DNA of 41,383 nucleotides from an uncultured Eubacterium sp. (GTDB lineage Bacteria; Bacillota; Clostridia; Lachnospirales; Lachnospiraceae). The position numbers and the translations under genes are program-made. The notes under the pieces were generated by a model, which was given only the letters and a program-made list of their open reading frames with translations, had not been told where the DNA came from and made no database searches. The stretch lies in assembly GCA_947564835.1 (NCBI GenBank), contig CANOET010000008.1:1-41383 (forward strand). Reading direction: 5' to 3'. Positions 1-8,218 of this stretch are shown here, piece by piece (positions within the stretch are counted from its first letter, which is position 1; the number at the start of each line of letters is the position of its first letter).

Positions 1-107
1 GAATAGGAGCAGGAAGCCAGGCCCTTTCCCCCTCATCCGGCGTCCGCATAGCCACCAAAAAACGCAACACAATGTCAAAAGTGTTTCTTTTCTGATTCAT
101 CCAGGTC
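1..107 (-). repeat. Dispersed repeat copy 1 (inverted relative to copy 2)
   Basis: Read on the minus strand this matches 2657-2727 almost base for base and 14201-14304 more loosely, including the core TTTTGACATTGTGTTGCG and the tail GGGAAAGGGCCTGGCTTCC. The minus strand stays open in one frame and translates to a peptide with FDIVLRFLVAMRT, also encoded in other copies. It begins right after the glgB stop and is cut by the window edge. With the copy at 2657 it forms an inverted pair around glgB and the TetR gene. Confidence 0.85.
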
Positions 108-1908
108 AGCCTTCCGCATCCAACGCAGGAGCAAGATAATACACAGCCGAAAATGCCGGCAATTTGATATCAAAACTGCCCTCAGATATCACAACTTCTT
201 CCGCTGCATCCTCATCCCCGCCATAACACACATCACTACTGGACAGCAGCAGCTTCAGCGTATCCGTGCCAGGCACCTTCAGCGGGTACGCATCCTGTGC
301 TTTGTCAGAAAAATTAAACACAGCAACCACCCGTTCTTCCTCGCCAGCCCGTTCAAACGCATAGATACAAGCTTCTTCCTGATGACAATCCAGCCACTGG
401 AACCCCTCCGTCTCATAATCTTTCTCATACAGCGCCGGGTGCTCCAGATACAGGCGGCTTAAATCCGTCATAAACCGGTGGAAATCCTGATGCGCCGGAT
501 AATCCAGCAGGTTCCAGTCCTGTTCCCGCTTTTCATCCCATTCACGGAAATGTCCGATCTCATTTCCCATAAAATTCAGCTTTTTGCCCGGATGCGCATA
601 CATATACATATAGAAGGCCCTTGCCTGCGGGAATTTCCCTTCATAATCCCCGAACATTTTCTGCAGGATCGTCGCCTTGCCGTGTACGACTTCATCATGA
701 GACAGCGGCAGAAGAAACTGGTCCGCATAATAATACATCATGGAAAAAGTCAGCTTGTGATAGTCGCGGCGGCGGTAAGCCGGATCCGTGCGGAAATAAT
801 CCAGCGTATCATTCATCCACCCCATATCCCATTTGTAATCAAAACCAAGACCGCCGTCAGAAACGTTTTTCGTAACGCCCGGAAAAGCAGTCGAATCCTC
901 AGCGGCCAGGATCGCTGTTGGATGGAGTGTCTTTAAACCCTGGTTCATATATTTTAAAAACTCCACAGCATTCATATTGACACCCCTGCCAGGGTCGCCC
1001 TGCCAGTAAATTGCGCGGCTGATCGCATCCATACGCAGCCCGTCAAAATGGTATTCCGTCAGCCAGTAATTTGCCGCCGACTGCAGGAAGCTTCGCACTT
1101 CTCCGCGGGAATGCATAAAATTACAGCTGCCCCATTCACTGACACCGACCGCATTATGCGGATATTCATATAGCGCAGTACCGTCGTAATGTGACAGCGC
1201 ATAAGCATCCAGCGCAAAATGCACCGGAACAAAATCCATCAGCACCCCGATCCCGTTCTGATGGCAGCGGTCTATAAATTCTTTCAGCTGATCTGCAGTG
1301 CCATACCTGGACGTAGGACTGTAAAAACCAGTAGACTGATAGCCCCAGGACTCATCCGACGGATATTCATTTAATGGCATCACTTCCAGATAATTATAAC
1401 CGTTTTCCTTTAAATAAGGAATCAGTATATCCGCCATTTCATCATAGCGGTACCAGTCATCCGGCTGCTCTGACGGTTTGCGGAACGAGCCCATATGGAT
1501 CTCATAGATATTCAGCGGCTTGTCCTTGCAATCACTGCGGGCCTGCATCCATTTCCGATCATCAAAATGGTACCCATCCATATCACGGATCAGCGAGGCC
1601 GCATTCGGGCGCAGCTCCATCCCGTAACCATAAGGATCGCAATGGTCCATGCAGCGTCCGTCTTTGCTGTAAATCCGGTATTTATACATCATTCCGGCAA
1701 CAGCATCCGCTACCTTACATTCCCAGAAATGCCCGTCATGAACCTGCTGCATCGGCGTTTCCTGCCAGCCATTAAATTCCCCGATCAGCGCAATCCTGGA
1801 CGCCCCGGGCGCAAATGTGCGAAACACCGTTCCATGCTCTGTCAGATGCGCACCCAGATACTGATACGCGTCAAATATTTTTCCTGTATAAAATCCATAA
1901 AAGTCCAT
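106..1908 (-). CDS. glgB: 1,4-alpha-glucan branching enzyme (GlgB)
   Basis: Cytoplasmic glycogen branching enzyme (GH13) that moves alpha-1,4 glucan segments to alpha-1,6 branch points. The 600-aa product has an N-terminal CBM48-like domain (FRTFAPGASRIALIGEFNGW) and a GH13 barrel with the nucleophile in DGLRMDAIS, the acid/base Glu in AAEDST and the third carboxylate in LPLSHDEVVHGK. I start at 1908 because AAGGAGGT (minus strand of 1913-1920) sits just upstream; an ATG at 1935 lacks such a site. No other glycogen gene is in the window, so it stands apart from a glg operon. It is divergent from a TetR regulator across a short region with shared motifs, suggesting control by it. The family call is secure; the isolated setting is unusual. 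Confidence 0.95.
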   Translation of the reverse strand: MDFYGFYTGKIFDAYQYLGAHLTEHGTVFRTFAPGASRIALIGEFNGWQETPMQQVHDGHFWECKVADAVAGMMYKYRIYSKDGRCMDHCDPYGYGMELRPNAASLIRDMDGYHFDDRKWMQARSDCKDKPLNIYEIHMGSFRKPSEQPDDWYRYDEMADILIPYLKENGYNYLEVMPLNEYPSDESWGYQSTGFYSPTSRYGTADQLKEFIDRCHQNGIGVLMDFVPVHFALDAYALSHYDGTALYEYPHNAVGVSEWGSCNFMHSRGEVRSFLQSAANYWLTEYHFDGLRMDAISRAIYWQGDPGRGVNMNAVEFLKYMNQGLKTLHPTAILAAEDSTAFPGVTKNVSDGGLGFDYKWDMGWMNDTLDYFRTDPAYRRRDYHKLTFSMMYYYADQFLLPLSHDEVVHGKATILQKMFGDYEGKFPQARAFYMYMYAHPGKKLNFMGNEIGHFREWDEKREQDWNLLDYPAHQDFHRFMTDLSRLYLEHPALYEKDYETEGFQWLDCHQEEACIYAFERAGEEERVVAVFNFSDKAQDAYPLKVPGTDTLKLLLSSSDVCYGGDEDAAEEVVISEGSFDIKLPAFSAVYYLAPALDAEG

Positions 1909-1930
1909 AAAAACCTCCTTGTAACGAATA

Positions 1931-2040
1931 GACAATCGTTGTTTCGTCTGCTATTATAAGAATACAAAAGATAACCAGATCCTTCCACCACCAGATTTAA
2001 CAAATGGATGGATAAGCAACGATTTTAAAAAATTGTCGAT
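1931..2040. promoter_or_regulatory. glgB/tetR divergent control region with candidate operators
   Basis: A minus-strand TATAAT at 1953-1958 could be the glgB -10; no good -35 is seen. The octamer CAACGATT occurs on the minus strand at 1934-1941 and on the plus strand at 2017-2024, the latter followed by an imperfect mirror half AATTGTCG at 2031-2038. Repeated half-sites between a TetR gene and its divergent neighbour are typical of autoregulated operators, but the symmetry is imperfect. Confidence 0.4.
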
Positions 2041-2046
2041 TTTTGA

Positions 2047-2601
2047 ATGGGGAAGCAACGTACAATGGATATCAGAATGGAAAAGACAGAAAAAGCGATT
2101 AAAAATGCCTTTATGGAACTGCGTTCAAAAAAACCGCTGGAAAAGATCACCATAAAAGAGCTATGCAGCCTTGCCTGCATAAATAAATCCACGTTTTATG
2201 CACATTATGAAGACCTCTATGCTTTGTCTGACAAGTTAGAGACGGAAACAGTGGCTTCCGTGATCAGAAGCATTCCGCATGCGCAGGAATACTCCTTTGA
2301 AAATCTGGATATGGTTACGCGGGAAGTCTGCCTGGCATTCCTTTCCCATCTTTCGCTGATCAATGTGTTATTCTCCGGAAAAGGGCAGAGCTATCTGACA
2401 AATAAGCTGGAAGCGGAAGTGAAAAGATCGATTTTTGAAAAGTATCCGCAGTATAGGGAGGATGCAGAAAAAAATATTCTGCTGTCGTATTGCGTTCAGG
2501 GGGCGTATTATGCTTATGTGAATAATCAGGATGTGGATATGGAGACGCTGCTGGAGACGATTGAAAAAATTGTGAAGACGCTGCAGGGGTTGTTGAAATA
2601 G
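2047..2601 (+). CDS. TetR/AcrR-family transcriptional regulator
   Basis: DNA-binding one-component regulator, 184 aa. The N-terminal TetR helix-turn-helix is clear: KITIKELCSLACINKSTFYAHYEDL near residues 37-61, with the STFYAHY recognition-helix signature. The C-terminal helical domain (about 80-184) is the ligand/dimer part and gives no hint of its ligand. The start is uncertain: ATG 2047 has no obvious ribosome site, while ATG 2065 is preceded at a distance by GGGGAAG. It is divergent from glgB with shared octamers between them, so local repression of glgB and itself is the simplest role (inference). A dispersed repeat begins about 55 bases after the stop. Confidence 0.85.
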   Translation: MGKQRTMDIRMEKTEKAIKNAFMELRSKKPLEKITIKELCSLACINKSTFYAHYEDLYALSDKLETETVASVIRSIPHAQEYSFENLDMVTREVCLAFLSHLSLINVLFSGKGQSYLTNKLEAEVKRSIFEKYPQYREDAEKNILLSYCVQGAYYAYVNNQDVDMETLLETIEKIVKTLQGLLK

Positions 2602-2654
2602 CGGGTGATGAAAGTCATGTAACGCGAACTTATAAGTTGCAGCCAGCTCTCATA

Positions 2655-2727
2655 ACGCGAACCTGACCTGGATGAACCAGAAAAGAAACACTTTTGACAT
2701 TGTGTTGCGTTTTTTGGTGGCTATGCG
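2655..2727 (+). repeat. Dispersed repeat copy 2
   Basis: Plus-strand copy of the family seen at 1-107; about 65 bp match with one difference (ATGAACCAG versus ATGAATCAG). The match ends at CTATGCGG, where a different sequence, the 51-bp direct repeat, takes over. It carries TTGACA at 2694-2699 but no good -10 at normal spacing. Two short TAACGCGAAC motifs (near 2620 and 2652) precede it. Confidence 0.85.
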
Positions 2728-2778
2728 GATGAAGGGATCAGCGTGTCGAAAAACAGGCTTTATTGTCAAAAAGTGATA
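2728..2778 (+). repeat. 51-bp direct repeat, left end of the kinase/GTPase cassette
   Basis: Positions 2728-2767 are identical to 7678-7717, and the match runs to 2778/7728 with two differences. The two copies bracket 4.9 kb of AT-rich DNA holding four genes. No integrase or transposase lies between them. They may be attachment-like ends of a cargo module or simply recombination points within the dispersed repeat. Confidence 0.9.
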
Positions 2779-3036
2779 ATATTTGAAAGATTATGGCGGT
2801 AAGAAACCTAAAATTTCAAATATATCACTTTTTATTTGGAAAATATTAGGTTACATAAATGATTTTATATGTTATAATAAACTATGTGCGTTTGCAAAAA
2901 GGCACGGTATAAGATGGAAATATAAAAGATTTAATAATTTGATTAGAATACCCATTGTGTTTGTATGTATTTCTTGGTATAATTATACAAGAAAAAAATA
3001 ATGTATGAAAAGTAATATATAGAAATGAGGCATATC
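2779..3036. other. AT-rich leader of the cassette, no convincing gene
   Basis: A 72-codon open frame (2783-3001, TTG start) is present, but it has no ribosome site, low complexity and no recognisable domain, so I do not call it. The stretch contains the promoter listed at 2955-2983 and otherwise shows no clear structure. Confidence 0.5.
2955..2983 (+). promoter_or_regulatory. Promoter of the nuclease-like/kinase operon
   Basis: TTGTGT (2955-2960), 17-base spacer, TATAAT (2978-2983) with an extended TGG just before the -10. It is 54 bases upstream of the first gene of the cassette. The -35 is weak, the extended -10 good. Confidence 0.6.
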
Positions 3037-3765
3037 ATGGATAGGATAATCATATTTGATCATAATATAAATAATATTGGCTTATGTACGAGACATGTTA
3101 CACAAGGAGAGGAATTTAAATTAGTACAAGATTTTATTGATTACTATATTCATATGTTTCTGCAGAATAATAAAAAAAATAATTTGGCTGTATTCATAGA
3201 ACCAAAGATTGCGTCTGGTTTTCCGGATATTGTATTTGCTTCCTATTCAACTAAGATTTTAGATAATTGGTCTGATAAAAGAGAAAAATTGACAATAAAT
3301 GAATTAAAAGTAATGGCGCATTTAATTATGTCAGATGGCTGTACAGGAAGAGAATTGATGTCTATATTAAAATTGTCTGAAAAAGTAACTATACAGGCTA
3401 TTGAGAATTTATTGGATGCAAAAATGATTCAGCGTTTAGACGGAAAGTGGAGACCTGTTAATATGAAAAAAATATATAATATTAAAAAATTAATTTCCAT
3501 AGAGGCAAAAATGACAGATATGAAAAAAGTTGCAGAACAATCTTTAATTAATACATGGTTTGCTTCTCAGTCTTATGCATTAATTAGTATTCCAAATCCG
3601 CAAAATAATACAATAAGAAACTTTCAAAAACAGGGTACAGGATTATATTGTAAAAGAAAAAGGTTTGAAAAAATAGTTGAAGCACAAAAACTAAGATTGC
3701 CATCAAGCTATATTTCATTACAATTTAATGAGTGGATTGGAAATACTCTAGCACATCAATATTAA
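3037..3765 (+). CDS. PD-(D/E)xK nuclease-like protein with internal winged-helix region
   Basis: No exact family recognised. The 242-aa product shows the pieces of a restriction-endonuclease-like core: FIEPKIASGFPDIVF (acidic residue plus PD, about residues 52-66), and much later LISIEAKMTD (E-x-K, about 153-162) followed by a helix (VAEQSLINTWFASQSYALI), the usual order in this fold. Between them, about 85-145, LTINELKVMAHLIMSDGCTG... resembles a winged helix inserted in the fold. I use ATG 3037 because GAGG at 3027-3030 is spaced for it. The kinase follows after 16 bases, so they are co-transcribed. Nuclease activity, DNA binding and a defence role are inferred from motifs and context. Confidence 0.55.
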   Translation: MDRIIIFDHNINNIGLCTRHVTQGEEFKLVQDFIDYYIHMFLQNNKKNNLAVFIEPKIASGFPDIVFASYSTKILDNWSDKREKLTINELKVMAHLIMSDGCTGRELMSILKLSEKVTIQAIENLLDAKMIQRLDGKWRPVNMKKIYNIKKLISIEAKMTDMKKVAEQSLINTWFASQSYALISIPNPQNNTIRNFQKQGTGLYCKRKRFEKIVEAQKLRLPSSYISLQFNEWIGNTLAHQY

Positions 3766-3781
3766 GAGAGGAAGGTTTTGA

Positions 3782-4624
3782 ATGAAAAAATTCCAAGAAA
3801 TGTGTCAAGATGAATTTAATAAAGTAAGTTTACTGGCAAGAGGGGGACAAAAGATAGTTTTTGATGCTTTACATAAAAATTATGGAAATTGTGTTGTAAA
3901 ATTATTTTTTAAGCTTGGCGATCCTAGATCATTAAGGGAAATACAAATTGGAAAAGATTTAAATATTTCCATGGTTCCTAAAATATATGAGACAGGTACA
4001 ATCGAATATGAAAATATTGAGACACTATATATTATAGAACAAAAAATATTCGGAACGGAATTAAGACAATTACTTAATCAAGGAATAAGATTCTCTTTAA
4101 AAGAAGCAGTCTGTTTTTTGGAGCAAGGATTACATTTTATAGAAAAAATGGAAGAGGAAGGAATAGTACATAGAGATATAAAACCGGAAAATATTATTTT
4201 GTCAGATGATAAAAATGTTTATTTTTTAGACTTTGGAATAGCACGAATTCTTGGAGCTGATTCGTTAACACGTACAGAGGCAATGATGGGACCGCATACT
4301 CCAGGTTATGCAGCGCCAGAGCAGTTTAACAATTTAAAAAGGGACATTGACTCCCGGGCGGATATTTTTTCATTGGGAGTTGTAACATATGAATGTATTA
4401 CAGGAGCAAATCCTTTTCGTGAGGGTTCTTCTAATGCACTTGAAGTGTTGCAGAGAACAGAAACTATTACACCTGTGCAATATGTGATTGAAGGGGATTC
4501 ACAAAGTCAGTTTATGGCCTTGCTCGGAAGCATGATGGGAAAATATCCTTCACGTAGGCCTAAAACAGCAGAACAGGCGTTAGGATGGCTGAATGCATCA
4601 AAGTCTACTTTTATCTATAAGTAA
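3782..4624 (+). CDS. Hanks-type serine/threonine protein kinase, soluble
   Basis: Phosphorylates Ser/Thr of protein targets, ATP-dependent. The 280-aa product is a bare kinase domain: glycine loop LARGGQKIVF (18-27), ATP Lys in CVVKLFF (K40), catalytic loop HRDIKPEN (130-137), DFG (150-152) and GYAAPEQ (about 175-181). It lacks the transmembrane segment and PASTA repeats of housekeeping PrkC/PknB kinases, which argues for a dedicated function with its neighbours. Ribosome site GAGAGGAAGG lies just upstream; the next gene starts 12 bases after the stop. Composition is far richer in AT than glgB or secA in this window, indicating transfer. Activity is likely because the catalytic residues are intact; the substrate is unknown, with the CSD-GTPase or nuclease-like protein the obvious candidates. 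Confidence 0.9.
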   Translation: MKKFQEMCQDEFNKVSLLARGGQKIVFDALHKNYGNCVVKLFFKLGDPRSLREIQIGKDLNISMVPKIYETGTIEYENIETLYIIEQKIFGTELRQLLNQGIRFSLKEAVCFLEQGLHFIEKMEEEGIVHRDIKPENIILSDDKNVYFLDFGIARILGADSLTRTEAMMGPHTPGYAAPEQFNNLKRDIDSRADIFSLGVVTYECITGANPFREGSSNALEVLQRTETITPVQYVIEGDSQSQFMALLGSMMGKYPSRRPKTAEQALGWLNASKSTFIYK

Positions 4625-4636
4625 AGGGGAATAGAA

Positions 4637-5833
4637 ATGGAATTATATATACAAATGGGACATAATATGCGACCGCTTGCGTTAGAACATCTTGATGAGT
4701 TTGGTAATGGGACAATTATTCTCAGTCCCATGAATATTTTGCCTAAAAATATTGCGAAATATGCCGCTGAATTACATAAGAAAAACGGAAAAGTTCTTAT
4801 TGATCCTCAATTATATTATCCACGAAAATATCAAAAAAAATTGTCTGAATATGATTATTGGCCGCAAGACGATATTACTTTATTGGAAGAAGGACAGTTT
4901 GATCAGGTAGTTGATAAATTGGTGTCTTTAAACAAAAAAACTAAAGCAGATATGTTTTTGCTTCCATCAATTACAGTTAAAAAGGTTGATAAATTGTGGG
5001 ATAAAATGCAAAAGATGATTATTCAAAGTGCAAAACAGTCTGCGCCTAATGATGAATATATACATACGATAGCGTTATCTAGTGAGGTTGTAAATGATGA
5101 ATCACAAATAGAAAAAGTGATAAATTTTGTTGAGGAGTGGGAAGTAAAAGGGGTATATATCGTATGTGAACATCCTGAGAATTATTATTTAGTCGATCAG
5201 CCGTTATGGATTGCAAATATAATGTCGCTGGTAGGGGGGATAAAGAGACAGCAGAAGAAAGTTATAGTGGGATATGCTAATCATCAATTATTGTGTATGG
5301 CTTTAGCAAAATGTGATGCTATAGCATCAGGACAGTTTTTGAATTTACGTTGGTTTCAACCTGAGCATTTTGAGACAATAGATGAAAAACATCCTAGTCG
5401 TCGGGCGGTATGGTATTATGCGCCGCAAACATTATCGGAATATAAAATTCCCTTTTTGGATATTGCAAAACGAATGGAGTTATTAGATAGAATACAACCG
5501 CCTGAGATAATGAGGAATTCATATAGTGATATGCTTTTTCAAGGCAGTTTGCCTTCGTCTACAGGTTTTGGTGAGAAAGAAGCTTTTAGGCATTATCTTT
5601 ATTGTCTAAGAAGACAATGTCAAATTAGTGTAAGAAATACGTATAAAGAAACGAAAGATGCATATTTAGCGATGTTAAGTACAGCGGAACAGATATTATC
5701 TGGGTTAGGGGAAAAGGGAATTAAAGGACAGGATAGGGATTTTACAGAAATTATAGATGTTAATAGAGCTGCCATTGCTGCTTTTGATATGGCATATCAG
5801 TTTCCTCTGTCTCAAGAGTGGAAAAGTTTGTAA
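4637..5833 (+). CDS. Unrecognised 398-aa protein, possibly an alpha/beta barrel
   Basis: I do not recognise this protein. It has no signal peptide or membrane segment. Alternating short hydrophobic strands and helices run through the first ~270 residues (TIILSPMNI; KVLIDPQLYYP; MFLLPSITV; GVYIVCEHP; KVIVGYANHQLL; CDAIASGQFLNLRWF), the rhythm of a TIM-like barrel; the last part loosely recalls the late strands of tRNA-guanine transglycosylase-type barrels, a weak analogy only. The C-terminal ~120 residues are helical. Its start follows AAAGGGG, 12 bases after the kinase stop, so it belongs to the same operon and should work with the nuclease-like protein and kinase. A sensor, base-modification or structural role cannot be told apart from sequence. 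Confidence 0.6.
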   Translation: MELYIQMGHNMRPLALEHLDEFGNGTIILSPMNILPKNIAKYAAELHKKNGKVLIDPQLYYPRKYQKKLSEYDYWPQDDITLLEEGQFDQVVDKLVSLNKKTKADMFLLPSITVKKVDKLWDKMQKMIIQSAKQSAPNDEYIHTIALSSEVVNDESQIEKVINFVEEWEVKGVYIVCEHPENYYLVDQPLWIANIMSLVGGIKRQQKKVIVGYANHQLLCMALAKCDAIASGQFLNLRWFQPEHFETIDEKHPSRRAVWYYAPQTLSEYKIPFLDIAKRMELLDRIQPPEIMRNSYSDMLFQGSLPSSTGFGEKEAFRHYLYCLRRQCQISVRNTYKETKDAYLAMLSTAEQILSGLGEKGIKGQDRDFTEIIDVNRAAIAAFDMAYQFPLSQEWKSL

Positions 5834-6026
5834 TGGAAGATATAGTAGATTGATTTTAAAAATAAAAGGCATGGCTCTTTAGGATTTTATCTAAATTACG
5901 ATTGGGTAAAATTATATTTCTTAATGTAATCTTGCCTAATAATACTGTATATAAATAACCAGAAAATAGACAAAGATCATTGAATTGTACAGAAAAAATA
6001 ATGGTAAGCGAGTAGGAGGAAGTGAA

Positions 6027-7406
6027 ATGAGAGGGGAGATTTGTTCTGTAAAAGAAGATAAAAATTTTGGATTTATACGAACAAATGATAGTAAAGAAGT
6101 GTTTTTTCATTTTAGCGAGATTAAATTTCATGGTGATGTAAAACCAGGAATAAAAGTTGAATTTGAGTATGGAAAAAATAAAAAAGGAGTAACCGCGGTT
6201 AATATTATAAGGCAGAAGCGAAGAAAGCCAAAAAGATGGGATGACTTAATTAGTTTCATAGAAAATGCTAAAATCGATGAAGAGAGTAGAAAAATCTTAT
6301 TGAAAAATCTAGCTCAGTTCAGACAGCAAGAACTTCATATATTGATAGCAGGACCAACTGGAGTTGGAAAAAGTTCTACGATCAATGCTTTATTTGGTAC
6401 AGAAGTTGCTGAGGTTGGATACGGTGTTGATACCATGACGAAATGTATTCAGGAATGGAAACTGGATGAAAATTTATTTTTGCATGATACGCCAGGTTTA
6501 GGAGACGGGGCAGCGAGCGATTTATTGTATAAGCATATGATAAAAGGAGAACTTGGTAAAAAAAATCCTGATGGCAGTGCAGTGATTGATGTGGTATTAG
6601 TCATTATTGACGGTTCTCATAGAGATATGGGTACGTCCATAGATTTAATAAATGAGACAATTATTCCCAATATGGAAGATAAGTCGAGAATATTAGTTGC
6701 AATAAATCAGTGTGATATGGCAGATGGTGGAAGAGGATGGAATAAAAAAGGTAATTATCCAGACAAAAAACTTGTTCAAAGGTTAAATGAAAAAGCAGAA
6801 TCTGTTCGGAGTAGAATAAAGGAATCTACAGGAGTCGATATTCAGCCAATATATTATTCAGCACTTCATAAATATAATATATCGAAATTGCTGAGTTTTA
6901 TTATAAAATGCACCCCTGTTAAAAAACGTTTTTTTTACATAGATAATCTGAATAATGACGAGCAAGTTTGGAAATATGATGATACAAATAGGAAAGAAAA
7001 CAGCCGGTATTATAGAAAAAGCGTACATAGTGGATATGAAGATTTAGCGAATGAAGTGTCTGACTTGAATCAATCAGTCGAAAAAATGAAAAAAATGTAT
7101 CAGCAGAATACGTCTGATTTGCAGGAGTTCGTTACAGACATGAAGCAAACGTATCAGCAGGAAGTAGTAGAAATGCTATCAGAAACATTTGATGCGTTAG
7201 AACCAGTGATAAATGAAGGAAGTAAGACTAAAATTAGTTTTTCGTTTAAGGAAACAATTCAAAATGTATCAGACGGCATTTCAGCGGGAGCGCAAGCAGG
7301 AGAAAATATTGGAAAAGTAATTCCGATTATAGGATCAGGAGCTGGAAAAATTATAGGAGGGGTTATTGGAGGTGTAGGAGGTTTGTTAAAATCTGTGCGT
7401 GGATAA
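6027..7406 (+). CDS. Cold-shock domain/GTPase fusion with glycine-zipper C terminus
   Basis: A 459-aa fusion not known to me as a named family. Residues 1-61 form a cold-shock (OB-fold) domain with RNP1-like KNFGFI and RNP2-like VFFHFS, so nucleic-acid binding is expected. Residues ~100-310 are a TRAFAC GTPase: G1 GPTGVGKSS (109-117), Thr of G2 near 136, G3 DTPG (154-157), G4 as NQCD (227-230). A helical coiled-coil-like part follows, then a glycine-rich hydrophobic tail (GSGAGKIIGGVIGGVGG) fit for membrane insertion. I choose ATG 6027 because AGGAGG at 6014-6019 is ideally spaced; the ATG at 5985 has none. It is separated by 193 bases from the preceding gene, so it may have its own promoter. 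Sensing by the OB fold and membrane damage by the tail is a plausible abortive-infection scheme, but inferred. Confidence 0.8.
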   Translation: MRGEICSVKEDKNFGFIRTNDSKEVFFHFSEIKFHGDVKPGIKVEFEYGKNKKGVTAVNIIRQKRRKPKRWDDLISFIENAKIDEESRKILLKNLAQFRQQELHILIAGPTGVGKSSTINALFGTEVAEVGYGVDTMTKCIQEWKLDENLFLHDTPGLGDGAASDLLYKHMIKGELGKKNPDGSAVIDVVLVIIDGSHRDMGTSIDLINETIIPNMEDKSRILVAINQCDMADGGRGWNKKGNYPDKKLVQRLNEKAESVRSRIKESTGVDIQPIYYSALHKYNISKLLSFIIKCTPVKKRFFYIDNLNNDEQVWKYDDTNRKENSRYYRKSVHSGYEDLANEVSDLNQSVEKMKKMYQQNTSDLQEFVTDMKQTYQQEVVEMLSETFDALEPVINEGSKTKISFSFKETIQNVSDGISAGAQAGENIGKVIPIIGSGAGKIIGGVIGGVGGLLKSVRG

Positions 7407-7677
7407 GGAAGAGTTGGGAGTACTACTTTATAGGCAGACAAATAACAATGCCTATGATAAAGCCTTTTGATGTGAGCAGTGATAATTCCCATTTGGGGTA
7501 AAATTAAAACTATCAGTTGAATTTGCGGTTGCTGACTTAGTAGCATAAAGCAAATAGTTTATGAACTCTGGAAAAAGGTTTTAGTAGAAAAACAGACAAT
7601 TTAACAAAATACGATAAGTTTAGATAAAATTTATACTATATTTACAAAATATTTTTAGTCCGTGCTTGACAGAAACT

Positions 7678-7728
7678 GATGAAGGGATCAGCGTGTCGAA
7701 AAACAGGCTTTATTGTCGAAAACTGATA
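7678..7728 (+). repeat. 51-bp direct repeat, right end of the kinase/GTPase cassette
   Basis: Same orientation as 2728-2778, identical over the first 40 bases and two differences beyond. Overlapping its end is an extended -10 (TGATATAAT, 7724-7732) with no recognisable -35; the left copy has a variant at the same place. The AT-rich composition continues for a few hundred bases past this copy. Confidence 0.9.
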
Positions 7729-7754
7729 TAATATATAAGAAAAGTGTGTTGTGG

Positions 7755-7786
7755 GAAAGGTCTGGTGAAATAAAACCAGACCTTTC
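7755..7786 (+). terminator. Perfect 12-bp hairpin, terminator-like without a T run
   Basis: GAAAGGTCTGGT (7755-7766) pairs perfectly with ACCAGACCTTTC (7775-7786) around the loop GAAATAAA. It is followed by TAAGATTTG, not a run of T, so intrinsic termination is doubtful. It lies just downstream of the extended -10 in the right direct repeat, so a short structured transcript is possible. Confidence 0.45.
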
Positions 7787-8097
7787 TAAGATTTGAAAAC
7801 AGAAGTTAAAAATTCATTGAGAAAAAGATGCAGGTATAGTATATTAATAACTGACAGGGAACTATTATACATGCGAAATAATAAAAGAAGAAGTCAATTT
7901 GTTAATCGGCACAACTATTTACAAAATAAAACTGTTCAAAAATACTTATGATTACACCAATATTCATTCTTCTGGCGCAGTTCAAATAGTAATGGTAAAG
8001 GTGAACTTAAAATTTTCGAATAACTTAAAGAAATTATCCTGCCACCCTGTACAAACAATGCGGTTTCAAAATACATTATCAATATTACTTTTCATCT

Positions 8098-8200
8098 CTT
8101 TTTAAAACAAGCTCATCTGTGTCAGCCACATCCCCTGGCCAATCAAAATCTACCAGGAAGCCAAAAACGCAACACAATATCAATTTTGTCACCCAGAGTC
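8098..8200 (-). repeat. Dispersed repeat copy 3
   Basis: Read on the minus strand it contains TTGATATTGTGTTGCG then GGCTTCCTGGTAGATTTTGATTGGCCAGGGGATGTGGCTGA. The same string order occurs on the minus strand at 14605-14680. It ends about 20 bases from the yjjB stop codon. Confidence 0.8.
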
Positions 8201-8218
8201 ACAGTTTTGCCGCTTTGA

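Larger units (their letters stand above)
7407..8097. other. Gene-free stretch around the right end of the cassette
   Basis: It holds a weak hairpin (ATAGGC...GCCTAT, 7430-7455), the right 51-bp direct repeat and a strong hairpin at 7755-7786. A 68-codon open frame at 7899-8105 runs into the next dispersed repeat and lacks a ribosome site, so it is not called. Otherwise AT-rich and featureless. Confidence 0.5.

Noticed and set aside
2783-3001. 72-codon frame ahead of the nuclease-like gene
   Set aside because: TTG start, no ribosome site, low complexity, and the operon promoter lies inside its end.
2728-7728. Integrase-driven genomic island
   Set aside because: Direct repeats are clear but no integrase, transposase or tRNA end is present, so only a repeat-bounded cassette is claimed.
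7899-8105. 68-codon frame after the kinase cassette
   Set aside because: No ribosome site or recognisable domain; it runs into a dispersed repeat.
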